The notes under the pieces are model-generated. The model was not told where the DNA came from. It made no database searches and saw only the letters and a list, made by a program, of their open reading frames with translations. Of a stretch of 64,000 bases of DNA, positions 1 to 10,188 are shown piece by piece. Made by a program: the position numbers and the translations under genes. Source of the DNA: Cymbomonas tetramitiformis. Lineage: Eukaryota > Chlorophyta > Pyramimonadophyceae > Pyramimonadales > Pyramimonadaceae. Position 1 is the first letter of the stretch. Each line of letters starts with the position of its first letter. The stretch spans positions 62,001 through 126,000 of the forward strand of contig LGRX02034311.1 of assembly GCA_001247695.2 (NCBI GenBank), given 5' to 3'.

Positions 1-3000
1 GTCCTCGGCTTCCTGGGCTGTGCCATGGCAGATGTAGACTTGCTTCAGGGACAGGAGGACGCCTCGGACAGATTGAGACTGCTGTCACCTGGGGGCCCAC
101 GGGGAGGGGCCCAGGGGACGGGGACGGGGATACTGTATGACTGGGGCTCTGATGGTGGCACTTGGGCTGGTAACAATGGGAACAGTGGTTCTTGTGATTG
201 GGAATGGTCAGATTCTGGGACTGGACACTCCTCCTCTGGATCTGGCACAGGAGACTCTCACAGTGACCACGGCCAGTTCCCCAGCTCGGGTATGCCGCCC
301 GATGCCGCCTCACAAATACAACTGTTCCGATCAACTATAACAGACAATGAGGACCGCCGCAGGCGGTCCCGACACCTCACGGCCCTAGCCTTGGCAACCT
401 TTCTGGCTATTATCATTCAGTGCCTATTCCTATTCTTCATGGACTTCCAATCAATATCAGGCGACAGTACAGTGGACAGAGGTGTCGGTGGTGTTAGCCC
501 CTTGGCTTGGCAGCAGACTGGCAGTGTCCTCGAGACCACCTCACACCTGGCACACCTCATGATCACTGTCGGTGGTGCCGTGGTGCACATGTCTTGGTGG
601 CTCGGCTTCACGTGGACGGCACACGGCACACCACCACCTGGGCTAGTGTTCACCTGTAGCCCTGTTATCTCGGCCTATACACTATCACGGGACGGCGATG
701 GCATTGTGGTAGACTCTGGTGCCACTGGAAATATCACAGGCACCAGGTCCAGGATCTCTGCTCTAGACACCTCCGCCACTATTGGCTTCTCTACGGTGAT
801 GACAGGTCCCGTATCCCGAACTGACGGGACCTGTACACTACACCTCTATGGCCGAGAGATACTGTCAGGGGAGATAGACGAGTACACTATACCTGGCTGC
901 CACTTCAAGGAAGGCGCCAGGACACTCCTATCTACCCGGGTTATGCTCCGGCATGGCTTCAGTTCCCCAGACTTCATTACTATGACCTATACCCACCTGG
1001 ACTCAGGCAGAACATATCGTATCACAGACAATCAGGTGGATTACCTCTGGGATGAGCCGCAGCGCCCGCACTCTCACCACTTCGGCTCAGCAGCTGTCAG
1101 GACCCGCACAGGTGACTCATCAGACTGGCAGTGGAGTAATAGCGAGTACACTAAATGGGCTACTACTCACGGCTCTCCTACAGCTACAGCTAAACTTGGT
1201 ACTCCGGCTTTTGATGTATCTATGTATGGGGACTCTCTGCCTGTTGGAGAGGGTAACAATCATCCGGCTCTTGAACACTGGTCTATCTCAGATGACTGTC
1301 ACACCAAACAGTGGACGGGTCAGTTCTTCTATGGCAACATTCCCTTCAGTATCAGTATGATTGACAGAATGCTGACTAAGGGCAACCATGACTTTCTACT
1401 TGACCCGCATAATACCACCTACTTCTGGATTGTCCCGTATATGCCACAACACCAAATATGGCACAAGACTTGCACTATGGAGGTACTACACATCTATCCT
1501 AAAGGCAGTAAGAGGATATTCAGCTTCTCTCGGAAGCACACATATGCTTCCAGTCACCCACTGACACCGGCTGGCTCAGATGGCGGACCTGACAGAGTAT
1601 TCATTGATGGCACTCCCTTTGAGATCTGTATCCTGTTCAGGAACAGAAACACACCTGTTCGGGTCAGTCCCTTTGTGGAGTTCCATGCCGTCATGGGTCA
1701 CGGCTCTACGGCCAGTCTGCTTAAGCTCTACGACCTGCCTGGCATACAGCTCGGTCGGCCTCTGCTGTCTAGGCGAGCTATAGCAGCTATGCCGACCTGC
1801 TCTCAGTTCTGTGCAGTATGCTGTACCAGTAAGCTGAAGCAGAAGCCCTGTGGACACCATGACCAGTTGAGATCAGTGGCCATACAGCCCGGCCAGAAGT
1901 GGGCTGCTGACTTGACAGGACCTATTACCCCAGCTGGCTACAATGGCCACCTGTACCGATGCCAATTCATTGACTATGTCAGCAGATTCATATTTGTGTA
2001 CACCTTCGTCCAGAAATCAGAATACTACACCTGTCTGGTTCACTTCTACGGCAGCTTACATGCTATGGGATATGCACCACAGTCCATAACACTCCGTACA
2101 GACTGTGCTCCAGAGATGGGTGACCCCCAGTGTGTGGCTTTCTATCAAAAACACCGTATATTACACCAGAAATCATCTCCTACAATACATACAGACAACC
2201 CTCATGCAGAAAATGCCATTGGCAAAATATCAGACATGGCTAAGGCATTACTTCTGGCAGCTGGCATGCCCGAGGACTACTGGCCTCTGGCTGCCACCCA
2301 TGCTGGCTTCATATGGAATATCTCTACTCACAAGAACATCTCTACAACACCATTTCATCAGATTAGAGGCTATCACTATGGCTATGCTAAACTGAAGGCC
2401 TTCGGCCAGAACTGCTATGTCATTATGTCTCAGCAGCAGCGGAACTCCAGGCAGCCTGGCATGTCTAGGAAGTCCCAGCGGGCGGCCTGGTTGGGCCGTC
2501 TTGTCGGTGTATCAGTCAGCTCCCTAGCATATAAGATCCTGGATACTGAGACTAATATGATACACTATGTTGGTAAGCCTCACTGGATTCATAATCATCA
2601 GGACATGGGAGAGATATTGGGCTCCTTTCCAGACCCACATCAGGCAGAGCGGGAGTTTGATGCATCCTATGACAGACCACAGCCATTCAGTGACAGCTTT
2701 GACACAGCAGGCTCGAGGGTTCATGGTATTGGATCTTTCTTTGACGGAGAGGAGTCACACGCATGTGTTCAGCTCATTCAGGCAGATGGCACAGTTACCT
2801 GGACTATGGCAGTCAGATATGTATTACAGACATCAGATGGTCGGCACTACCGGGACCTTCTACACTATCTGGACTGCTACAGAAAGCTAAATGGCATCAA
2901 TGAACACTATCCTATCTGGACTATTGTGAAGGCTCGTCAGACAATCAGAGCACCTATCTACAGTGCTATTCTCATCTCCACTCACAGAGGCAACAGGAGG

Positions 3001-3978
3001 CCCTACGGTGTCATCCTGGAACCCTGCACCGACGAGCCGGCTGGCTGGCACATTGATCTACCAGCCAACCTGATTATCTTCCCGTCCACACACTCAGCGG
3101 CTTACCTGCCCTTCTCTGACACCCTCAGCAGTGACCTCAGAGCAGAGTACATGTTTGGCAGTTTCAGCAGCATGGAGCAGTTTCTCTCTGATGCTCCTAC
3201 CTCTACTATTACACATATGCTTGAGGTCTCGGCACCAGAAATTAAGCTACCTCACGGTGTCAGACAGGCCCTATCCTCACCACAGTCTGAAGACTGGCTG
3301 AAAGCTATGGATCAGGAGGTTGGTGATATGGTTAATCAGGAAAAGCTCAAGCTGGGGACACCTCCGGCTAATGCACAGTACCTTACTACACTATTTGTAC
3401 TGTCTATGCCATTCAAACCTGACCCTACTGGTGCAGGCAAGCCCTATCAGATATTTAAAGCCCGTATGGCTGGTGACGGCAGCAGAACTACAGGCTATCT
3501 TCCGTGGGAGACCTCTTCAGCTACCCCAGAGATATCAGCTTTCAGACTGCTATTCATATTTGCAGCTCTATTCCAGCTGGTGGTGTCACATCTGGATGTG
3601 TCTCAGGCCTTTATGCATGCTAAGCTTGAGTTCCCCGTGTGGATTCAGTTTCCCTCTGGCTATACCTTCAAGGGCTACAGCTATGCCCTGCTCTCATATG
3701 CGCTGTACGGCCTCAAGATTGCCGGCGCATCATGGCAGAGGATGGTTAAACAGTTTATGCTCAGTTTCAAATACATGGGACAATCATTCAGACAGTCTAC
3801 ACATGATGCCTCGGTATCTATTACATCTACACGCCTACGGTTAAGGCTATGTGTGTGGTATATGTGGATGACTTTGGTATGGCCTGTTCCACGGCTCTTG
3901 AGAGGGCCTTCTGGACCGCTTTCAGAGCAACTTTTAAGGCCAAACACCTGGGTCCTATATCCTCTATCCTTCAGATGA
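1..3978 (+). pseudogene. copia polyprotein: protease, integrase, N-terminal half of RT
   Basis: The first ATG is at base 25, but the frame is open from base 1, so this is an internal part of a longer polyprotein. Counting from that ATG: a Gly/Ser/Asp-rich stretch with YDWG and DWEW (1-110), a hydrophobic segment (about 120-142), an aspartic protease motif DSGATG near 229, a His/His/Cys/Cys zinc region (about 555-610, CSQFCAVC), and an integrase core with Asp in WAADLTG, Asp in LRTDCAPE and Glu in HAENAIGK (about 630-745). RT begins near 1080; the LDVSQAFMHA motif carries the first catalytic Asp. Near base 3835 a one-base shift moves the true reading into the next frame, where YVDD lies, so the last 40 residues are out-of-frame sequence. 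Confident assignment; not functional as it stands. Confidence 0.9.
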
Positions 3979-4835
3979 CAGTACAGCATGATGACCAGGG
4001 GGTGTATCTCAATCAGTCTCGACAGATTAACCTTATGACAGCTAACAACATACCCGAGAGACCCTTCCGTACACCTATGGACTCTAAACTGGTGATATCA
4101 AAACCAGTAGACCCAGACCTCACTCTGGTGAAACCCTATCGGTCTATCCTTGGGTCCCTACTCTGGCACAGCAGGACGTCACGGCCAGATATCTACTATG
4201 CAGTTATCTACCTGTCACAGTTTGTGGCCTGTCCCTCAGAGGACTCAATGAAAGCTCTTATCAGAATTGCACAGTATCTGGACTGCACAGCACACTACAG
4301 GATGGCCTTCTATTACCCTGAGAGGCCAGCACGGGTGCTCACACTGTTTGTGTACTCCGATGCTGACCTTGCCAGAGACCTGGAAAACTCAGCTAGATCA
4401 TACTCTGGCATGGTGATATTCTTCTGTGGTATGATTCTACAGTACGGTACAGTCAGACAGACAATCACAGAAACATCTTCTACGGGTTCAGAATATGTGG
4501 CAGCATCTACTGCAGCTCAGCGGGTGGTGTCTCTCATGTTTATGCTGACAGAAATTTTCGGCTATATACAACACCCTATTCAGGGGCAGCCACCCTCTAC
4601 TACTGGACTTGATTCTGAGATCACTGAGACCGAGAGGGTCGCCACTGACATTGCATTCAGCTACCCTGGATTACAGCCAGGGACTCTCCTGACTAAACTC
4701 CTGGATTACACTACACCTACGGGCACAGGAGTCGGTGGTGTCAGGCCTGATGGCAAGTCAGTGACAGATGAGCTCGAGATTTATTCAGATTCAGACCGCA
4801 GGCCAGTGGACTATCAGAATATGAGAAGCACATAA
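3849..4835 (+). pseudogene. copia polyprotein: RT C-terminal half and first part of RNase H
   Basis: Continues the polyprotein in the next frame. YVDD, the second catalytic pair of copia RT, is at residues 5-8, followed by the RT thumb/connection (PYRSILGSLLW, RPDIYYAV). The RNase H domain starts near 165 with YSDADLA (first Asp) and STGSEYVA near 213 (catalytic Glu). From about 235 to the stop there is a roughly 90-residue Thr/Gly/Asp-rich stretch that does not look like RNase H and sits before the next catalytic Asp. The frame ends with TAA at 4833-4835, after which the same frame resumes RNase H sequence. The insertion could be a family-specific loop or an unspliced or decayed intron. Confidence 0.85.
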
Positions 4836-5195
4836 TACCTTCCAGCTTCAGCAACCTGCCCCAGATTGGAGCTACCGGTTCCTCTTCTCCTGGATAATGA
4901 TGCATGCAGGTCTATTGCTGAAAATATCCCACTGTCCCAGAAGATCAAGCATGTTCTGGTCAGATTCCACATGCTCAGAGACTTTATCAGACTGGGCTGG
5001 ATCATATGCTGGAGGGTGCCTTCGGAGAAGAACTTGGCTGACCCCTACACCAAGCCAGTTCCTCCCGCCAAGAACACCGTGCCCTACTTCAATATGCTCT
5101 TTGACAGCTACATGGATATGCAAAAGGCAGTGATTCAGGCTGCCAGATCTTTTGGATTTTCGACATGGAGGCCTACTCAGAAAGCAGCAGCATGA
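4836..5195 (+). pseudogene. copia polyprotein: C-terminal end of RNase H
   Basis: Same frame as the preceding segment, separated from it only by one TAA. LLLDNDACRSIAEN carries the third catalytic Asp of copia RNase H. It is followed by KHVLVRFHMLRDFI, matching the family's H-I-[DE]-x-x-x-H-F-[IL]-R-[ED] motif with Val/Arg substitutions, and by VPSEKNLADPYTKP, the usual end of the domain. The protein stops at 5193-5195. This short ORF has no plausible independent role. Confidence 0.85.
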
Positions 5196-5809
5196 TCTGA
5201 CTGTGAGTGCCCTCTGATTTGTCCTGTTTTGGGTTTTGTTTCTGACTGTGCTTTGCAGGTACATTGTTGCAGGTACTTTATGATTTGGATTTGAAAATAT
5301 ATGCAGAAAACAACAACCGATAGAATGACAGTTAGCCTAGAGGTTTAGCAAGCATGCACAAGACCTGTTATGTGAATGTTGCATGCCGTACCTTGACTCC
5401 TACGACCTTATGTACCCTTCGGGGACCCGTGACCGGCACCTGTCTCGTACGTGAGAGCCTCTGCCTCCACCCGCTGTGACCCTCCCTACATCTTCCTTTG
5501 TCTGTAAGTCTGACGGTGACGGGGTGACTTGGACCTGCCTTCGGGTACTCCTTGTCATATCCCTGACGAAGCATCCGGCTGCATGGCACCGCGGTGTGCG
5601 GACCTTCAGGGCACAGCAGCATTCTATTCCCCCGGTGGAGGAGTGGCACTAGAGACAGGGAGCTGATAGGCCTGCCAGGACCGTGTGGACTTTGTCCAGC
5701 TTTTTGGGGTTTTCAGCCCTGGCAGGCATGATTGTGGTTTCTTCTGGTCTGGACTGGAGATTGGTATGAGTGTATTCATTCTGGTCTGCCCACCTCACTC
5801 GAGGTGGTG
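5196..5809 (+). other. E1 3' noncoding region with hairpin and polypurine-like tract
   Basis: No coding sequence is recognised. A long inverted repeat flanks about 40 bases: GGCCTGCCAGG near 5670 and CCCTGGCAGGC near 5717. It lies about 90-140 bp before the LTR, the same place where the gag-only elements carry their conserved hairpin block. The last bases before the LTR are GAGGTGGTG (5801-5809), the presumed plus-strand primer, shared with the satellites. Confidence 0.55.
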
Positions 5810-6084
5810 TGCTGGATTTGGCACGCCGACAGTGTCATCACCGATATGGTTCGACTACTATGACTTCTTCACTGTCATCAGCGCCATCTCCGATATCGAC
5901 TTCGGTAGTCAGACAGTTCATAGCATCTGTCATTTCACATCTGACACCTTAGGGGCTGTCATCACACTCTTTCGGCGGAAGCTATAACACTTCGTATTAT
6001 CTTGTGTATAGCTTCACAGTTTCACGGTTGACATATGTGAGTGTTGCACTTGACTTGTAGTGCTTGACTGCGTGTTTGTTCACA
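5810..6084 (+). repeat. 3' LTR of E1 (copia)
   Basis: Begins TGCTGGATTTGG directly after GAGGTGGTG and ends TTGTTCACA. The limits are supported by the inverted second copy at 63720-64000, whose similarity stops at the same end, and by the TG...CA ends. No TATA box or polyadenylation signal stands out. Confidence 0.8.
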
Positions 6085-6087
6085 CAG

Positions 6088-6751
6088 AAGTCTCACGGAG
6101 ACACAGACTCCCCCCCCCCGGGGGGAGGGAGCCCTGGTCTTTCTGTCACCCCTCGACCCCAGGTGCCAGGTCAGCTCCGTCATCAGTGGTGGGGAAAATA
6201 AAACCCCTGTATTTTATTTTCATGCATCTTAGACTGTGAAACCACCCGAGCATCTCGTCCCAGCTTCACAGAGTTTGTGGAGACTGATAACACGCGTATA
6301 TCCCACCGTTGTCGAATATGCCCACCGTTATTTCACCGTCTCTGTTAGGTGTTGGGCCTCACCACTGGCGAGCGCTAGCGTTCTGCGTTTTAGGCCAGTA
6401 ATTAGCCATATTCCGGCGCCCCTCACTTGCACTTACTGCATGTATGGGAAACGATACACGAAACCCACTTGTATATGGACGAATTCGCCACCGCCTGAAC
6501 CTCTGCTGCAATGCTCTGCAGCGACCCCATGTACGTATGGACACGAGGCTACAGGAGGGTACCCTGATACATCACAACTGGGACCCAGAGATGAAAAGAA
6601 AGGGATGCGGAAGTCACACGCGGCGTTTCCTGTTCCTGACATTCTACTACGACATCTGTTGCAGCACTTGACGTTTGGAGACTGTGCAGAAAGGTAAATG
6701 GTGTTATGGTCATAATTCTCGGACCGATTACAACTCATCTACGGCGAGAGC
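6088..6751. repeat. 660-bp dispersed repeat, copy 1
   Basis: Nearly identical to 13231-13892 (only a few substitutions seen). It begins at AGTCTCACGGAGACACAGACT, followed by a run of C then G, and includes GGAAAATAAAACC and GTATTTTATTTTC motifs that resemble a polyadenylation region. Both copies keep an open frame of about 150 codons (6236-6697), but this has no recognisable domain and I do not call it a gene. No terminal inverted repeats or target duplications were found. The copy abuts the E1 LTR on the left. Confidence 0.75.
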
Positions 6752-8287
6752 TCGGGTTGGTGCGTATGTTGTTAACCCTCGAGGGTATGACCAAAACTAT
6801 TTTGTAAGCCCTTTGATATCATACTAGCCGGATTAATCGCCGCATATGCGCATGACATGGTGTAGTACCGTCAAAATTCAATATTTCCATCATAATTAGG
6901 GTCTGAAAATCGCATTCTAGAACCTCTAGCGGTAGTTCTAACCGTTCAAAAAATCCCCCAAAAATCCCAAGGAGAATTTGAAGTCATATTAAAGTACTGA
7001 AGTGCTCACCAAGGCAAAGATCTAGCCTCAAATGGACCGAGATTTACGCCCAAAATGCGAAATTACCCCCATACTTAACCTCTTAGCCGGTAGCCGTTAC
7101 GATATCGTAACAAACCACCCGCGGTCCTTTTGGTTTCGCATGCACGTGTGCTCACCAAAAAGGGTTAGACGAACTCTAGACATGATACAACCTAGGGTAT
7201 GTGTGCATAGTGAGCATGCATGCATCACTCCATGGCAGATTTGTATGGGATACACATACACTCTTATCATATTCATAACAATTTGAACCGACAATAATGC
7301 TTTTTATAGCCAATTTTGAAACGGAAATCGGCTCAAATCTGCATGATTTAGACAACTTTGACATTGATATGAATGTGCATGACCATATATGTTCAGGGTA
7401 TGCCACATTCAACCATCACATATCGATATATGGGTGCTAAGGGCTATACATCCTCGCTTATATGTGAAATACACGCAGACTAATCGCTTAAGTATGGAAA
7501 ACATTGCTTAAGTATGAAAAACATTGAAGAATCGCATGTTTTTTTCATGTTTTTTTCGTAAAAAGGCCACGTATATCGAGATGTAGGCACATTTAACTCA
7601 ACATATGACTGACAAAAGTTTAAACATGGCCAAGGCCGATAGCATCGTACTAACGGCAACCGCTTAAGAGACCTTAGGCGACCAAGAATCGCTTTTGCGT
7701 AAAATCGATTGCTAAAATTTGGAGAAGTTTTGCTTGTATAATCGGTATATCTCACGATATATATGCCATAGATGTTCATACAATAGCTCAATTTGTAGTT
7801 GCGATAGGTGTCGAAAACATATATAATCACCGTGGCATGCTTATGTATGTGAGCACCACACCCGCTTCCGCACACAAAACATGCATTTTTGGCCGGAAAT
7901 AGCGTTACCGGCTAAGAGGTTATTAAGGAATGTGTATATCTTACCCATGTGACCGCGTTCGTGTGATGTGTCCAATATACATGATCCAAGCCGTATTTTG
8001 ACCCAAACATGATCAATATGCATGCATACCTTGAGATATATCATGTCTATGGTGGCAAAGGATCGATATACGATTGGCAAAAAATTATGGAAGATGCACC
8101 CCGGTTTTGAAGCTTTTAAAAACGTAGCAATTCAAATTTTGGTTGGGGCATGCTATAAATGCATTAGCTAGGAGTATATGTGATGGATTCTCGTCAAACC
8201 ACGCACCATACTACTTAATATAGGTCCCATGTGGAAAGTATTTCTTAGTGTTGACTTGTAGAAAGCTCGTGGGGCGCCTAAATAAAT
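6752..8287. repeat. Dispersed repeat R2, copy 1 (contains a TIR element)
   Basis: From CTCGGGTTGGTGCG to GTGGGGCGCCTAAATAAAT this stretch matches 9049-9745. The difference is an insertion of about 845 bp in this copy (7076-7922). AT-rich, with no coding sequence recognised in either copy. It ends in the target site of the solo LTR at 8288. Nature of the parent repeat unknown. Confidence 0.75.
7076..7922. mobile_element. Nonautonomous TIR DNA transposon (MITE-like), TTAA-flanked
   Basis: The ends are the 17-bp inverted pair TAACCTCTTAGCCGGTA and TACCGGCTAAGAGGTTA. TTAA is present at both borders (7075-7078 and 7923-7926), and the second copy of the host repeat has a single TTAA at the empty site (near 9383). 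That suggests piggyBac-type TTAA targeting, though the exact cut point is ambiguous by a base or two because the inverted repeat itself contains TAA. No transposase frame is present. Confidence 0.75.
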
Positions 8288-8529
8288 TGCGAGGAAGACA
8301 GATACGCTGTCCGGCTAAGCTCGCTGAGCATCAAACTGATAATCGCATAAACAGTGTCTGGCCGAGGCTTTATGCTCTCGGAAACCCAGACAGTGAAGCA
8401 AGACTGTACTACTGTACTGTACTACTGTACAGTACAGTGCTAGGATGTCACGGACACGATACGGAAGCAGGGTCAGGCTAGGGGCTAGTCAGAGCCCATA
8501 ATAACTAAGCCTAAACCCGAAGTCCAGCA
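8288..8529 (-). repeat. Solo LTR of the TGCTGGA family
   Basis: Read on the minus strand it begins TGCTGGACTTCGGG and ends TCCTCGCA. It is flanked by the perfect 5-bp duplication TAAAT (8283-8287 and 8530-8534), and the second copy of the host repeat shows the uninterrupted site. Internally it has a GTACTACTGTACTGTAC palindromic stretch like those of the other LTRs. Nothing of the element interior remains, so this is the product of LTR-LTR recombination. Confidence 0.85.
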
Positions 8530-8546
8530 TAAATTATTGAAAAAGT

Positions 8547-8816
8547 GATCCTTGTGGGAGAATCTAGAGCGTTCTAGGTCCTCCCACAAGGATCTCGGGA
8601 TAGTAGCCACTTGTCGAGGGCCATCTTCTTGAAGCAAAACTTAATGGTGCGTACCACCCGCTCGGTCAGGCCATTGCTCTCTGGGGAACCTGGAGAGGTG
8701 ACTCTTCGGTCGATGAGACACTGTCTGCACAGTGTGGCGAAGTCGCCCTCAAATTCGGTACCCCCGTCCACGAGTGGCTACTATCCTTAATCCAGGTCCT
8801 CCCACAAGGATCTAGC
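8547..8816. repeat. Inverted-repeat unit enclosing an integrase scrap
   Basis: A 48-bp near-palindrome (GATCCTTGTGGGAG ... CTCCCACAAGGATC, 8547-8594) is followed by GGGATAGTAGCCAC. After about 165 bp of integrase-coding sequence the mirror GTGGCTACTATCC (8774-8786) and a further TCCTCCCACAAGGATCT follow. The palindrome recurs at 9759-9806 without the integrase part, and one arm recurs near 9000. It looks like a small foldback repeat that captured a fragment. Confidence 0.6.
8587..8771 (-). pseudogene. Ty3/gypsy-type integrase core fragment
   Basis: About 60 codons on the minus strand. They read GGTEFEGDF, then a region resembling the usual LCRQCLIDRRVTSP, then SPESNGLTERVVRTIK, ending FKKM. 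This is the part of a retroviral-type integrase core between the second Asp (here DGGTEF, with Gly for the usual Asn) and the catalytic Glu (GLTERVV). The style is that of Ty3/gypsy integrases and differs from the copia integrase at 1-3978. The fragment is bounded on both sides by inverted repeats and has no RT or protease nearby, so it is a scrap. Confidence 0.75.
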
Positions 8817-9048
8817 GCAAATGGGCATGGCGACGTTGTATGCCGTATTTCTTGGCCCGGCATATGCTTTGGGGCAATATTTATGAACCTTTTAAATTAT
8901 CTATAACATTTCTTTGCTTGAAATGTCGATGGTTTGACCTTTAATCTTAGCGTGGTTTGGGTGGGTGCTTTCACAGAATTTTAATCAAAATGCTAGATCC
9001 TACCACAAGGATCTAGGGTACCGACAACTCTAGGCCTTGTTACACGAG

Positions 9049-9745
9049 CTCGGGTTGGTGCGCATGTTGTTAACCCTCGAGGGTATCACCAAAACTAATT
9101 TTGTAAGCCCTTTAATATCATACTAGCCGTATTAATCGCCGCATATGCGCATGACATGGTGTAGTACCGTCGAAATTCAATATTTCCATCATAATCAGGG
9201 TCTGAAAATCGTATTCTAGAACCTCTAGCGGTAGTTCTAAACGTTCAAAAAATCCCAAAAAAATCCCAAGGAGACTTTGAAGTCATATTAAAGTACTGAA
9301 GTGCTCACCAAGGCAAAGATCTGGCCTCAAAGCTTAAAATGGACCAATACTTACGCCCAAAATGCGAAATTGTCCCCATACTTAAGGAGTGTGCATATCT
9401 TACCCATGTGACCGCGTTCGTGCGATGTGTCCAATATACATGACCCAAGTCGTATTTTGACCCAAACATGATTAATATACCTGCATACCTTGAGACATAT
9501 CATGTATATAGTGGCAAAGGATCGATACACGATTGGCAAAAAAATGTGGAAGATACACCCCGTTTTTGAAGCTTTAAAAAACGCAGCAGTTCAAAATTTG
9601 GTCGGGGCATGCTATAAATGTATTAGCTAGGAGCATATATGATGGACTCTCGTCGAACCACGCACCATACTACTTAATATAGGTCCCATGTGGAAAGTAT
9701 TCCTTGGCGTTGACTTGTAGGAAGCTCGTGGGGTGCCTAAATAAA
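9049..9745. repeat. Dispersed repeat R2, copy 2 (empty site)
   Basis: Second copy of the repeat at 6752-8287, lacking the TIR element; the join near 9383 reads ATACTTAAGG. It is followed at 9746-9821 by another copy of the 48-bp palindrome, where E2 is truncated. No coding sequence recognised. Confidence 0.75.
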
Positions 9746-9821
9746 TTATTGAAAAAGTGATCCTTGTGGGAGGATCTAGAGCGTTCTAGGTCCTCCCACA
9801 AGGATCTCGGGATAGTAGCCA

Positions 9822-9972
9822 AGAATGCTTACACTTAAGATAACATAAGAAGTGAAGTTAGATTGAGTGTCGCTCGGCTAAAGCCCGAAACCCTGAACCT
9901 GTGACAGCCGTACTGTACGGAGTACTAGTACAGACAGAGGACTGTGACACACACGGGGTGTCACATCCAGCA
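9822..9972 (-). repeat. E2 3' LTR, truncated
   Basis: Matches the inner 150 bp of 12875-13069 and starts (minus strand) TGCTGGATGTGACACC. The other end stops at AGAATGCTT, next to the palindromic repeat. Confidence 0.85.
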
Positions 9973-10073
9973 CACCACCCTGTACTATTACGGAGGAAGA
10001 GTTAGGGTGGAACAGGTAGTTTGTCAGGTGAAACAAAACACACCATCTCAAGCGGTGGAAACAAATTTCTAGT

Positions 10074-10103
10074 GGGGGCCTGTGCTCTTGGCCAGGGCGG
10101 TCC
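10074..10103 (-). other. Conserved 3' hairpin block, E2
   Basis: On the element strand: GGGACCGCCCTGG, a short loop, CACAGGCCCCC. The two halves can pair (CCTG with CAGG, GGG with CCC). A second conserved string, TTTCCACCGCT ... AGATGGTGT, follows toward the LTR, as in E3 and E4. Confidence 0.65.
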
Positions 10104-10188
10104 CAAATCTCTAGCTAGCACTACACACTGAAGGCTGCTATGCCCGTGATACAGATCTAGTGGTGCTACTAGGCGTCTGACAGTAACT

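Larger units (their letters stand above)
1..6084 (+). mobile_element. E1: Ty1/copia LTR retrotransposon, 3' part
   Basis: The left edge of the window lies inside the coding region: the reading frame is open from base 1, so the 5' LTR and any Gag are outside. Domain order is protease, integrase, reverse transcriptase, RNase H, which is the Ty1/copia order (integrase before RT). Coding ends at about 5195; a 600-bp noncoding stretch and a 275-bp LTR follow. The coding region carries one frameshift near 3835 and one in-frame TAA at 4833-4835, so this copy is probably dead. It is the only element in the window with a copia polymerase and is the likely autonomous relative of the gag-only elements, because its LTR start and polypurine-like tract match theirs. 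Confidence 0.9.

Noticed and set aside
5368..5649. Minus-strand frame downstream of the copia polyprotein
   Set aside because: Lies antisense in the 3' noncoding region of E1, with no motif and no support from a second copy.
6236..6697. 150-codon open frame present in both 660-bp repeats
   Set aside because: No domain, and the two copies are too similar for their shared openness to show selection.
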